Both the position numbers and the translations under genes were made by a program. Under the pieces are notes generated by a model. It had not been told where the DNA came from, made no database searches, and worked only from the letters and a program-made list of their open reading frames with translations. 10,383 nucleotides of DNA. It comes from Bacteroides sp. CAG:530 (lineage in GTDB: Bacteria; Bacteroidota; Bacteroidia; Bacteroidales; Bacteroidaceae). The DNA is taken from NCBI GenBank assembly GCA_000434735.1, contig FR881174.1, forward strand, positions 1-10,383. The letters are read 5' to 3'. Shown in pieces: positions 1 to 6,654 of the stretch. Position 1 is the first letter of the stretch; each line of letters starts with the position of its first letter.

Positions 1-1
1 C

Positions 2-9
2 TAACTTTG
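2..9 (+). promoter_or_regulatory. Possible Bacteroides -7 promoter box
   Basis: The bases TAACTTTG match the Bacteroides -7 consensus TAnnTTTG. The matching -33 TTTG element would lie outside the window, so it cannot be checked. If used, transcription would start near base 15 and run through the 22-bp repeats that follow. Confidence 0.25.
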
Positions 10-25
10 TTTGGATTTTAAATGG

Positions 26-91
26 AAACATTGCGATGGTTCAAATGAAACATTGCGATGATTCAAACTGTTCATTGCGATGAGTCAATCA
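26..91. repeat. Three tandem 22-bp repeats
   Basis: The core CATTGCGATG occurs at 29-38, 51-60 and 73-82, exactly 22 bases apart. Units 1 and 2 (26-47 and 48-69) share AAACATTGCGATG-RTTCAAA and are nearly identical. Unit 3 (70-91) is more diverged but keeps the core. The repeats lie just downstream of a -7-like box and upstream of a gene-free stretch. They could be binding sites for a regulator, a small minisatellite, or the end of a longer array that begins outside the window. The function is unknown. Confidence 0.75.
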
Positions 92-363
92 ACTTATCGC
101 ATTATAATACATCTCATGTGGTTTTGTGTTCTATCGCAGAAAGTTGTGTGGCGGTGTGGAAATCGTTGTGGAAAAGATAAACATCCGTTCTACATAGTGT
201 GGCGAAAATCCACAGAATTCCCGTTGGTATGGTTATGCGTTTGTTTGCTTAAATCGTTGATAATTAGCGTGTACGATTGGTTGTGGCAGGTTTGGCATTG
301 GTGTTGTCATTATAGATAACGTAAAGCAAAACGAAAATGTTTAATCATTTAAATTTTAAGGTT
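92..363. other. Gene-poor region upstream of the PepSY-like gene
   Basis: I see no convincing gene here. A 79-codon open frame at 80-319 is very rich in Trp and Cys and resembles no family, so I treat it as chance. The stretch is notable for repeated TGTGG words (117, 147, 155, 167, 198 and 282 on the + strand, and one inverted copy at 210). No clear -33/-7 pair precedes the gene at 364. The nearest candidate is TTTG at about 291 with TATAGATA some 16 bases further on, which is weak. Confidence 0.5.
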
Positions 364-1020
364 ATGAAAAAGATTTATTTAGCAGTGGTAGTAGCAAGTA
401 TGTTTTCATCTGTTTCATTTGCAAACAGCAGTGTAGCTTCTAAGGAAATAACCGACGCTCAGGATACGGTGTTGACCGACACCATCGTAAAGACCGATAC
501 GATAGTTAAACCCGATACGGCAGTGGTTGACTCTCAGTCATTATCGGCCGAACCGACAGATTATCAGCCGATAGATGCTAAAGACCTTCCTGAAGCAGTA
601 CGTGCTAAACTTCAGAAAGACTATGCAAATTATGCATTTAAAGAAGCAGCGGTGAAGGCCGATGAACAAGGCGTTAAGATTTATAAAGTAGTGCTTGTAG
701 ATGCGGAAGGTGTTGATACCGAAGTGCTTTTCAACGAACAGGGTGAAGTTCTTCAGGCTCCGGCAGTAGAAACTGAAACAAAGACCGACGAATCTCAGTT
801 ATTGTCGGCCGAACCGACAGATTACCAGCCGATAGACATCAAGGAACTTCCGGAAGCTGTATTAACTACACTTCATAAAGATTATGCAGACTATACCTTT
901 AAGGCAGCAGCTGTAAAGACCGACGAGCAGGGTGCAAAGACTTATAAGGTAGTTATTGTAAACGAAGAAGGAACTGAGTCTGAAGTAATCTTCAACGAGC
1001 AAGGTGAGGTTTTGAAATAA
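364..1020 (+). CDS. Exported protein with two PepSY-like repeats
   Basis: A 218-residue protein if started at the ATG at 364, which gives a textbook signal peptide: MKK, a hydrophobic core at residues 4-17, and a likely cut after SFA (residue 20). An in-frame ATG at 337 would add nine polar residues before it and is less likely. Residues 34-52 form a Thr/Asp-rich linker with repeated DT-IV-K motifs. Two copies of a 74-residue unit follow (57-130 and 144-217), 54 of 74 residues identical by my alignment. Each runs LPEAV, a KDYA helix, AAVK-DEQG-K-YKVV and NEQGEVL. This pattern fits the Bacteroidetes PepSY-like family (PF11396), whose members are periplasmic and of poorly known function. The gene is monocistronic, with its own terminator. 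Confidence 0.85.
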   Translation: MKKIYLAVVVASMFSSVSFANSSVASKEITDAQDTVLTDTIVKTDTIVKPDTAVVDSQSLSAEPTDYQPIDAKDLPEAVRAKLQKDYANYAFKEAAVKADEQGVKIYKVVLVDAEGVDTEVLFNEQGEVLQAPAVETETKTDESQLLSAEPTDYQPIDIKELPEAVLTTLHKDYADYTFKAAAVKTDEQGAKTYKVVIVNEEGTESEVIFNEQGEVLK

Positions 1021-1035
1021 GCAGGTAAAATAAGA

Positions 1036-1079
1036 AAAGAATCCTCTGTCTTTATATAAGATGGAGGATTCTTTCTTTT
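1036..1079 (+). terminator. Rho-independent terminator of the PepSY-like gene
   Basis: An 11-bp perfect stem pairs AAAGAATCCTC (1036-1046) with GAGGATTCTTT (1064-1074), followed by a T-rich run to 1079. It starts 15 bases after the stop codon. Confidence 0.85.
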
Positions 1080-1150
1080 GTTTTGTGGACTGTAAATGTT
1101 AAAGATTCGCAATGTTTAGTTTGAAAGTTATTGATGTAATGGCAAATTAA

Positions 1151-1158
1151 TAACTTTA
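1151..1158 (+). promoter_or_regulatory. Weak -7-like box before the small hypothetical gene
   Basis: TAACTTTA differs from the Bacteroides -7 consensus TAnnTTTG only at the last base. The nearest TTTG (1120-1123) is 27 bases away, which is too far; ATTG at 1130-1133 sits 17 bases away and is a poor -33. Transcription from this box would begin almost at the ATG at 1166. Confidence 0.3.
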
Positions 1159-1165
1159 TGCCGCA

Positions 1166-1549
1166 ATGATACGAAATCTATTCATATCACTCTTAGTTGC
1201 GGTGTTTGCCGCTTCATTCATGTACTTGGGAGAGTTGTCAGGTGTTACGGCTTCAAATGAAGAGGTAGCGGCTGTAGCAAGTTGTATACTTGATAGTACC
1301 CAAACCGTTTTGGATTCGGACGATGAATCTTTCATAACCACTTCTTGCGATGATCTTGCTTCTTTTTATTTTCGTTTGGCTAATAGAGGATGTAAGTCGA
1401 GAAGTAACAGCGGTGCAAATGTAGTATCTGACTTCAGGAGAATACTCTCACACGGATATTGTATAATTACCTCATATCTTTATAAGCATCTCATTACCCT
1501 TAGCTGTAGTGTGCCCCATTACATCTATCATAGAAATCTTAGGATTTAA
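1166..1549 (+). CDS. Small hypothetical protein with N-terminal hydrophobic segment
   Basis: An open frame of 127 codons that I do not recognise. Residues 1-22 (MIRNLFISLLVAVFAASFMY) look like a signal peptide or signal anchor, so the rest would lie in the periplasm or be membrane-attached. Residues 25-60 are acidic and rich in Ser/Thr, with Cys at 40 and 61. The C-terminal half is basic, with two more Cys and a final HYIYHRNLRI. A shadow frame on the other strand overlaps only its first half. The frame sits alone between a terminator and the CNNM gene 55 bases downstream, with which it could share a transcript. The hydrophobic start and the length in AT-rich DNA favour a real gene, but no family match supports it. 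Confidence 0.5.
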   Translation: MIRNLFISLLVAVFAASFMYLGELSGVTASNEEVAAVASCILDSTQTVLDSDDESFITTSCDDLASFYFRLANRGCKSRSNSGANVVSDFRRILSHGYCIITSYLYKHLITLSCSVPHYIYHRNLRI

Positions 1550-1604
1550 TATGTAATATGCTTTTCGTTACAGATAACATATTTATAAATCAATTCTAAG
1601 TTTA

Positions 1605-2645
1605 ATGGGTTTAATCATATTATATTTTTTAGGTGCATTGTCACTTTCCTTTTTGTGTTCCGTTCTAGAGGCGGTACTTCTTTCTACTCCAATGTCGTTT
1701 ATCTCTATGAAGGAGAATCAAGGTAATAAAACTGCTACTTTGATGAAACAGTACAAGAATAATGTAGACCGTCCGGTGGGCGCAATTCTTTCACTCAACA
1801 CTATTGCTCATACCATCGGTTCGGCAGGTGTGGGTGCGGAGTCGATTAAGATTTTTGGCGAACAATATTTTGGTGTTATTTCTGCGGTTCTTACTTTGCT
1901 GATATTGGTACTTTCTGAAATTATTCCGAAAACTATCGGTGCTTCTTACTGGCGTTCGCTTGCTATGTTGTCCACAAAGATTATCCGAGTTCTTGTTTTT
2001 ATTACTTATCCGTTAGTATTGCTTTCAGAGCTTATAACAAAAGTTTTCACTCCAAAGGGGAAACAAATATCCATGAGTCGTGAGGAGGTGTCTGCTATGG
2101 TTGACGTAGGAACTACAGAAGGTGTATTTCGCGAATCTGAAAGTAAAATTATTAAGAGTTGCATTCATTTGTCAGCTGTTAAGGCTAGAGAGATAATGAC
2201 TCCTTCTATTGTTGTGGAATCTGCATGTCAAACTTTGACAGTAAAGGAGTTCTACGAGCAGGGAGAATGGAATTTTTCCCGCATCCCTGTTTTTGATGAA
2301 AGAAAGGATTGTATTACAGGTTATGTGTTGAAAGATATGGTACTAGAAGCTTTGTCTGAAGATGAGTTTCAGACTAGGTTGTCTGATCTTATGCGTCCGA
2401 TTCTTTCGTTCTCGGAAGATGAATCTGTTTATCAGATATGGGAAAAGATGTTAGAAAAGCGAGAGCACATCTCAATCATTATTGACGAATACGGAAGTCT
2501 GCGCGGAGTTGTGTCAATGGAAGATATTATAGAGACGATGACAGGAGTGGAAATTGTAGATGAAGATGATGTAGCTGTAGATATGCAAGCGTTGGCGAAA
2601 GAAAAATCAATAAAGATGTTGCAGAATAAGAAGAAACGCTTTTGA
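1605..2645 (+). CDS. CNNM/CBS-domain membrane protein (CorC/hemolysin-like family)
   Basis: A 346-residue inner-membrane protein. Residues 1-150 are the CNNM transmembrane domain (PF01595, formerly DUF21): hydrophobic helices near 1-28, 57-75, 88-108 and 118-145, and the conserved polar spots SVLEA (Glu22), SLNT (Asn65) and SEIIPKT (Glu105). Residues 195-315 form a tandem CBS pair: REIMTP opens the first, FSRIPVFDE lies in its middle, and HISIIIDEYGSLRGVVSMED ends the second. Relatives move Mg2+ or Co2+ and sense adenine nucleotides in the CBS pair. The CorC_HlyC domain found after the CBS pair in many longer relatives is missing; the chain ends in a Lys-rich tail, as in other members of about 340-360 residues. 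The start fits the first helix. The exact ion is not shown by the sequence. Confidence 0.9.
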   Translation: MGLIILYFLGALSLSFLCSVLEAVLLSTPMSFISMKENQGNKTATLMKQYKNNVDRPVGAILSLNTIAHTIGSAGVGAESIKIFGEQYFGVISAVLTLLILVLSEIIPKTIGASYWRSLAMLSTKIIRVLVFITYPLVLLSELITKVFTPKGKQISMSREEVSAMVDVGTTEGVFRESESKIIKSCIHLSAVKAREIMTPSIVVESACQTLTVKEFYEQGEWNFSRIPVFDERKDCITGYVLKDMVLEALSEDEFQTRLSDLMRPILSFSEDESVYQIWEKMLEKREHISIIIDEYGSLRGVVSMEDIIETMTGVEIVDEDDVAVDMQALAKEKSIKMLQNKKKRF

Positions 2646-2687
2646 TTGTTGGGTAGGGTAGCGCTTTGTTTGGCTACCCGATAAAAC

Positions 2688-2726
2688 AAAAACGCTCCTT
2701 AATCAAATGATTAAGAAGCGTTTTTT
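2688..2726. terminator. Bidirectional terminator between the CNNM gene and the tRNAs
   Basis: AAAAACGCT (2688-2696) pairs with AGCGTTTTT (2717-2725), and inside it CTTAATCA (2698-2705) pairs with TGATTAAG (2708-2715), with one mismatched pair between the two parts. T-runs lie on the outside on both strands, so it can end both the + strand CNNM transcript and the - strand tRNA transcript. A second, weaker hairpin, GGGTAGC (2656-2662) with GCTACCC (2673-2679), lies between the CNNM stop and this terminator. Confidence 0.85.
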
Positions 2727-2730
2727 ATCG

Positions 2731-2815
2731 TACTCGAAGCGGGACTTGAACCCGCACAGCCGCAATGGCCAAGGGATTTTAAGTCCCTCGTGTCTACCGA
2801 TTCCACCATTCGAGC
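2731..2815 (-). tRNA. tRNA-Leu (anticodon TAA)
   Basis: An 85-nt cloverleaf with the long variable arm of class II tRNAs. On the - strand the acceptor arm is GCTCGAA with TTCGAGT (first pair a G-U wobble), discriminator A. The D arm contains GGTAGACAC, the anticodon stem AGGGA/TCCCT encloses CTTAAAA (anticodon TAA at 2779-2781), and the T arm contains GGTTCAAGTCC. The 3' CCA is not encoded. It is the second gene of the tRNA transcript, 8 bases after tRNA-Gly. Confidence 0.96.
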
Positions 2816-2823
2816 AGCCTTAG

Positions 2824-2896
2824 AGCGGAAAACGAGACTCGAACTCGCGACCCTAACCTTGGCAAGGTTATGCTCTACCAACTGAGCTATTTCCGC
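2824..2896 (-). tRNA. tRNA-Gly (anticodon GCC)
   Basis: A 73-nt cloverleaf. On the - strand the acceptor arm is GCGGAAA with TTTCCGC, discriminator T. The D arm is GCTC-AGTTGGTA-GAGC, the anticodon stem TAACC/GGTTA encloses TTGCCAA (anticodon GCC at 2861-2863), and the T arm is GCGAG-TTCGAGT-CTCGT. No CCA is encoded. It is the first gene of the two-tRNA transcript. Confidence 0.97.
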
Positions 2897-2901
2897 AATT
2901 T

Positions 2902-2933
2902 CTCGCAACGAAAGTAGTTTTCTCGATTGCGAG
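2902..2933 (-). repeat. Hairpin in the leader of the tRNA transcript
   Basis: CTCGCAA (2902-2908) is a perfect inverted copy of TTGCGAG (2927-2933); the next three bases on each side (CGA and TCG) extend the pairing if one base bulges. It overlaps the predicted transcription start and fills the leader between the promoter and tRNA-Gly. It could guide leader removal or be chance. Confidence 0.45.
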
Positions 2934-2935
2934 TG

Positions 2936-2966
2936 CAAAGGTAGTGCTTTTTGTGAAACTTCCAAA
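2936..2966 (-). promoter_or_regulatory. Bacteroides-type promoter of the tRNA-Gly/tRNA-Leu transcript
   Basis: Read on the - strand: TTTG (2963-2966), 19 bases, then TACCTTTG (2936-2943). This is an exact match to the Bacteroides primary sigma factor consensus TTTG-N19-TAnnTTTG. Transcription would start near 2930, about 34 bases before tRNA-Gly. Confidence 0.85.
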
Positions 2967-3072
2967 ACATTGCGCACTTTTTTTACTCAAATCTTATAAT
3001 TTTTCAAATATAAGCCTGAAGAATTCATAAAAATCAATGCGATGAACTACATAAAAACGCTACCTTTTAACA

Positions 3073-4236
3073 TCAACACATACGGTCGCGATAATCTTCG
3101 TAGACAAAATTTTTGAAGATTTCTAACTCGCCGTTAGAACGACTTATAGCTACCGACGGATGATGAATACCGTTGAACATATTAGTTTTTACCATGGTAT
3201 AGTGTATCATGTCTTCGAATACTACACGTTCGCCTATTTGCAATTCGTGGTCGAACTTCCAACTTCCCATATAGTCACCGCTCAAGCAACTATTACCACC
3301 TAATCTATATACATGTTCTTCTGGAGAAGCTGTCTTTACGGCATCGGCAGGCAGAGTTTCGGCTCCGCGTACCGATGGTTGATAAGGCATTTCCAAGCAA
3401 TCGGGCATGTGGCATGTAAAGCTGACATCGAGAATTGCAGTACGGATGCCTCTGTTTTCTACGATATCGACTACAGAAGATACCAACGGGCCAGTCTGCC
3501 AAGTAAAGGCCGAACCTGGTTCCATTATAATCTGAAGATTAGGATAACGCTCCTTCAGCCCGTTCAGCAGTCCGATGAGGTGCTTCACATCGTAGTCTTT
3601 TCGTGTCATGAGATGACCGCCGCCCAGATTCAACCATTTCAGTTGAGGGAACCAACGCGAGAACTTTTCTTCTATATGCTTTAAGCTACGTTCCAACTCG
3701 TATGAGCTCGACTCGCAATGGCAATGACAGTGAAAACCTTCTATACCTTCTGGCAAGACATCGGGCAATTGGTCGGCCATCACTCCGAAACGGGTACCCG
3801 GAGCGCATGGGTTATACAGCTCGACTTCTACTTCAGAATACTCAGGATTTACACGAATACCGCACGATACAGGTTGGGCCGCAGCTTTTGCCATCGGATA
3901 AAAACGAGCGAACTGCGACAATGAATTAAATGTAATATGACTGCAGTACTTCAGGAAAGCCGGAAAGTTCTGCTCGGTATAAGCCGGAGAATAAGCGTGC
4001 GCCCTACTGCCAAACTCCTCGAACGCCAAACGAGCCTCGTATTCAGAGCTGGCCGTAGTATAACGGATATACTCACGGAATATAGGAAACGACTTCCACA
4101 TGGCAAACGCCTTGAATGCCAATATTATCTCTACACCAGTGCTATCTGCCACACTCTTTATCAAGCTTAGATTCTTTCTGAGCAAATCTTCTTCCATCAC
4201 ATAACACGGCGATGGGACCTTCGTTACATCGAACAT
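3073..4236 (-). CDS. nspC: Carboxynorspermidine/carboxyspermidine decarboxylase
   Basis: A 387-residue PLP enzyme of the alanine racemase-like fold III decarboxylases, full length for NspC. It removes CO2 from carboxynorspermidine or carboxyspermidine, the last step of the polyamine route that starts from aspartate semialdehyde, used by many gut Bacteroidetes in place of S-adenosylmethionine-dependent spermidine synthase. Visible motifs: the PLP lysine in LAFKAF (Lys42), FHCHCHCE (168-175), NLGGGH (203-208), EPGSA (239-243) for cofactor phosphate binding, and LGGNSCLSGD (312-321) with the catalytic Cys317. It starts 37 bases after the helicase stop and is probably the last gene of the ACT-UPF0210-uvrD-nspC operon. 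I see no clear terminator after it. The partner dehydrogenase is not in the window. Whether spermidine or norspermidine is the product cannot be told. Confidence 0.95.
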   Translation of the reverse strand: MFDVTKVPSPCYVMEEDLLRKNLSLIKSVADSTGVEIILAFKAFAMWKSFPIFREYIRYTTASSEYEARLAFEEFGSRAHAYSPAYTEQNFPAFLKYCSHITFNSLSQFARFYPMAKAAAQPVSCGIRVNPEYSEVEVELYNPCAPGTRFGVMADQLPDVLPEGIEGFHCHCHCESSSYELERSLKHIEEKFSRWFPQLKWLNLGGGHLMTRKDYDVKHLIGLLNGLKERYPNLQIIMEPGSAFTWQTGPLVSSVVDIVENRGIRTAILDVSFTCHMPDCLEMPYQPSVRGAETLPADAVKTASPEEHVYRLGGNSCLSGDYMGSWKFDHELQIGERVVFEDMIHYTMVKTNMFNGIHHPSVAISRSNGELEIFKNFVYEDYRDRMC

Positions 4237-4273
4237 ACTTTTATATATAAGTCTTATGGTTATACACCTGTTT

Positions 4274-6646
4274 TTATTCTATTTTCTCAAATCGGGCAAA
4301 CTTAAGCAGCAATTGCTTTACGCCAGCATTGGCAAAGCTGATGGTAGCCTTGCAGTTTTCGCCTGCGCCTTCTACCTTAATTACTTCTCCTCTACCGAAG
4401 CGTGCGTGAACTACCCGCTTGCCTACCGCTATTCCCCACTCGTTTGTCGATGTGGTAGCAGCTCCTGCCGAAGACGACGAAGACGGTGAAGACGATAAAT
4501 CCACACGCTTCAATTTACGTTCCGAAAGCGGTTTCACGAAATGGCGAGGTTCTTCGGGCATCGCTCCACCGTCGAACATAGATGGACCGTTGCTTTCTGC
4601 CTTATAATATGAAGGACGTTCATCCGTCTCCTTACGGAAACGTCGTACCCCTTCGTCTACCCTTTGCGCTACGGTATCGGCTTGCGCCACATTAAGGTAG
4701 CGCACATCTATATCTTTCAGGAAACGGCTCGGCACACTGAATTCCATTTTTCCATAACGGTAGCGACTCTTGGCATACGATAAGAAGCAATGCTCTTTGG
4801 CACGGGTTATCGCTACATAAAACAATCGGCGTTCTTCTTCCAACTGACGCATAGATTCGCCAGACATCATACTTGGGAAGAGACCGTCTTCCAATCCCAC
4901 CACAAAGACATTAGGGAACTCCAACCCTTTGGCGGAGTGGATAGTCATTAATGTAACCTTCGGAGTATCCTCGTCCTTTTCCTCATCTTGGTCGCTCAGC
5001 AAAGAGATTTCCGAAAGATAATCGGTAAGAAATACATGGTCATTGCCTTCTTCCTTACGTGTATCACAGAAATCGTTTATGCCGTTCATCATTTCCTCTA
5101 TGTTCTCCTGACGGCTCAAGCTCTCCGGCGAACGGTCTTGATAAATGTCGGCTCTGATTCCTGAGCGCATAATAATTTCACGTCCCAACTCGGCCGCATC
5201 TTTCTGCGAAGCCTGTTCTATGAATCCGGCTATCAAGTCACGGAAAGCCTGCAACTTGGTATGAGTACCTTTATTTACATTTAGGTTATACGTCAACGGT
5301 TCGTTCAACACGCTCCATAGGCTGACATTGTTTTCTGATGCCGCAAGCATAATCTTACTAAGCGTGGTATTACCTATTCCGCGGGCTGGATAGTTAATAA
5401 CTCTCTTCAGCGCCTCTTCATCATTAGGGTTGACAGCCAAGCGGAAGTAAGCTATCACGTCTTTTATCTCCTTACGCTGATAGAAAGACAAGCCGCCATA
5501 TATGCGATACGGAATGCTACGCTTACGGAAAGCCTCTTCGAACACACGGCTCTGGGCGTTGGTACGATATAAGATGGCGAAATCACTATAGGCATAATTA
5601 TCGCGCACGTGCATCTTCACTACACGATTTGCTACTATTTCGGCTTCTTCTACATCGCTATACGCGCTCTGAACATCTATCTTATCACCGACTTCCTTTT
5701 CCGAGAATACGTTTTTCTGTATCTGCGAGCGGTTTTTAACTATCAAACTATTGGCAGCATTCACTATGGTCTGCGTAGAACGATAGTTGCGCTCCAACTT
5801 AAACAGTCGCGCCTCCTTATATAGATTGGTAAAGCTTAGTATATTATCGATATTGGCTCCACGGAACGAATAGATACTCTGGGCATCATCGCCTACCACG
5901 CAGATATGGCGACTCTTTTCCGTGAGCAGTTGCACTATCATATGCTGGGCGTAGTTGGTATCTTGATACTCATCTACCAAGACAAAGCGGAAACGCTCTG
6001 CATACTTAGCGCATAATTCTGGTTTACCTTTTAATAATACATAGGTATAAACCAACAGGTCATCGAAATCCATCGCGTTGCTCTGTCGGCATCTATCCCA
6101 GTAACGTCTATAAATACGATGAATCTCCGAAAGTTTCGCTTCCTGGTCGGCTTTACGAACCTCCGCTGATGAAGCGTAAGCATCGGGTGAAACTAGATGA
6201 TTTTTAGCGTTGCTGATACGACTCTGCACCGCCGAAGGCTTATACACCTTCTCATCGAGTTGCATTTCGTTTATGATGGTCTTTATCAAGCTCTTCGAGT
6301 CGGAAGCATCGTAAATAGTAAAGTCGGAAGTAAATCCTAAAACCTCAGCCTCAGCACGAAGAATTCTTGAAAAGACAGAATGAAAGGTACCCATCCACAA
6401 ATAGCGTGCACGCTCATGTCCCACTTGCTTTGCGATACGTTCTTTCATCTCATTGGCAGCCTTGTTGGTAAAGGTCAAAGCCAAAATAGACCACGGCTCA
6501 TAACCGTGGTCTAACAGATAAGCTATTTTATTAGTAAGGACTCTTGTTTTTCCCGAACCGGCTCCAGCTATCACCAATGAAGGGCCATCTATATACTCTA
6601 CAGCAGCTCGCTGTTGCTCGTTCAGTCCGTCTAAATAATCCGTCAT
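4274..6646 (-). CDS. uvrD: UvrD/PcrA-type ATP-dependent 3'-5' DNA helicase
   Basis: A 790-residue superfamily 1A helicase. It unwinds DNA in nucleotide-excision and mismatch repair and strips proteins from DNA and stalled forks. Motifs in order: Q motif LNEQQ (8-12), Walker A GAGSGKT (28-34), Ia LTFTNKAANEM (57-67), II DEYQD (225-229), III GDDAQSIYSFRGA (252-264), IV LERNYRST (284-291), V TIHSAKGLEF (568-577), VI FYVAITRAKE (609-618). A Ser/Ala-rich linker (718-733) leads to a C-terminal Tudor-like fold (740-790: GKRVVHARFGRGEV), the RNA-polymerase-contacting domain in PcrA and UvrD. All catalytic motifs are intact. The start lies 8 bases after the stop of the UPF0210 gene, so the two are very likely co-transcribed. 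Confidence 0.97.
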   Translation of the reverse strand: MTDYLDGLNEQQRAAVEYIDGPSLVIAGAGSGKTRVLTNKIAYLLDHGYEPWSILALTFTNKAANEMKERIAKQVGHERARYLWMGTFHSVFSRILRAEAEVLGFTSDFTIYDASDSKSLIKTIINEMQLDEKVYKPSAVQSRISNAKNHLVSPDAYASSAEVRKADQEAKLSEIHRIYRRYWDRCRQSNAMDFDDLLVYTYVLLKGKPELCAKYAERFRFVLVDEYQDTNYAQHMIVQLLTEKSRHICVVGDDAQSIYSFRGANIDNILSFTNLYKEARLFKLERNYRSTQTIVNAANSLIVKNRSQIQKNVFSEKEVGDKIDVQSAYSDVEEAEIVANRVVKMHVRDNYAYSDFAILYRTNAQSRVFEEAFRKRSIPYRIYGGLSFYQRKEIKDVIAYFRLAVNPNDEEALKRVINYPARGIGNTTLSKIMLAASENNVSLWSVLNEPLTYNLNVNKGTHTKLQAFRDLIAGFIEQASQKDAAELGREIIMRSGIRADIYQDRSPESLSRQENIEEMMNGINDFCDTRKEEGNDHVFLTDYLSEISLLSDQDEEKDEDTPKVTLMTIHSAKGLEFPNVFVVGLEDGLFPSMMSGESMRQLEEERRLFYVAITRAKEHCFLSYAKSRYRYGKMEFSVPSRFLKDIDVRYLNVAQADTVAQRVDEGVRRFRKETDERPSYYKAESNGPSMFDGGAMPEEPRHFVKPLSERKLKRVDLSSSPSSSSSAGAATTSTNEWGIAVGKRVVHARFGRGEVIKVEGAGENCKATISFANAGVKQLLLKFARFEKIE

Positions 6647-6654
6647 CTAAAAAA

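Noticed and set aside
26..91. CRISPR array
   Set aside because: The 22-base period leaves about 10-12 bases between cores with no variable spacer of 30 or more bases; units 1 and 2 are similar along their whole length, so this is a tandem repeat.
80..319. 79-codon + strand open frame just after the 22-bp repeats
   Set aside because: It has eight Trp and seven Cys in 79 residues, no domain or signal-peptide logic, and the TGTGG-rich DNA explains the odd composition. Treated as chance.
337..363. Earlier ATG (337) for the PepSY-like gene
   Set aside because: It adds nine residues before MKKIYLAVVV and would bury the signal peptide's basic N-terminus; the ATG at 364 is the better start.
2711..2977. 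88-codon - strand open frame over the tRNA genes
   Set aside because: It covers both tRNAs; sequences such as AARMVESVDTRDLKSLG are the well-known false translation of tRNA genes.
2993..3014. Terminator for nspC (CTTATA / TATAAG)
   Set aside because: A six-base AT-only stem with a 10-base loop and no U-run on the - strand side; too weak to call.
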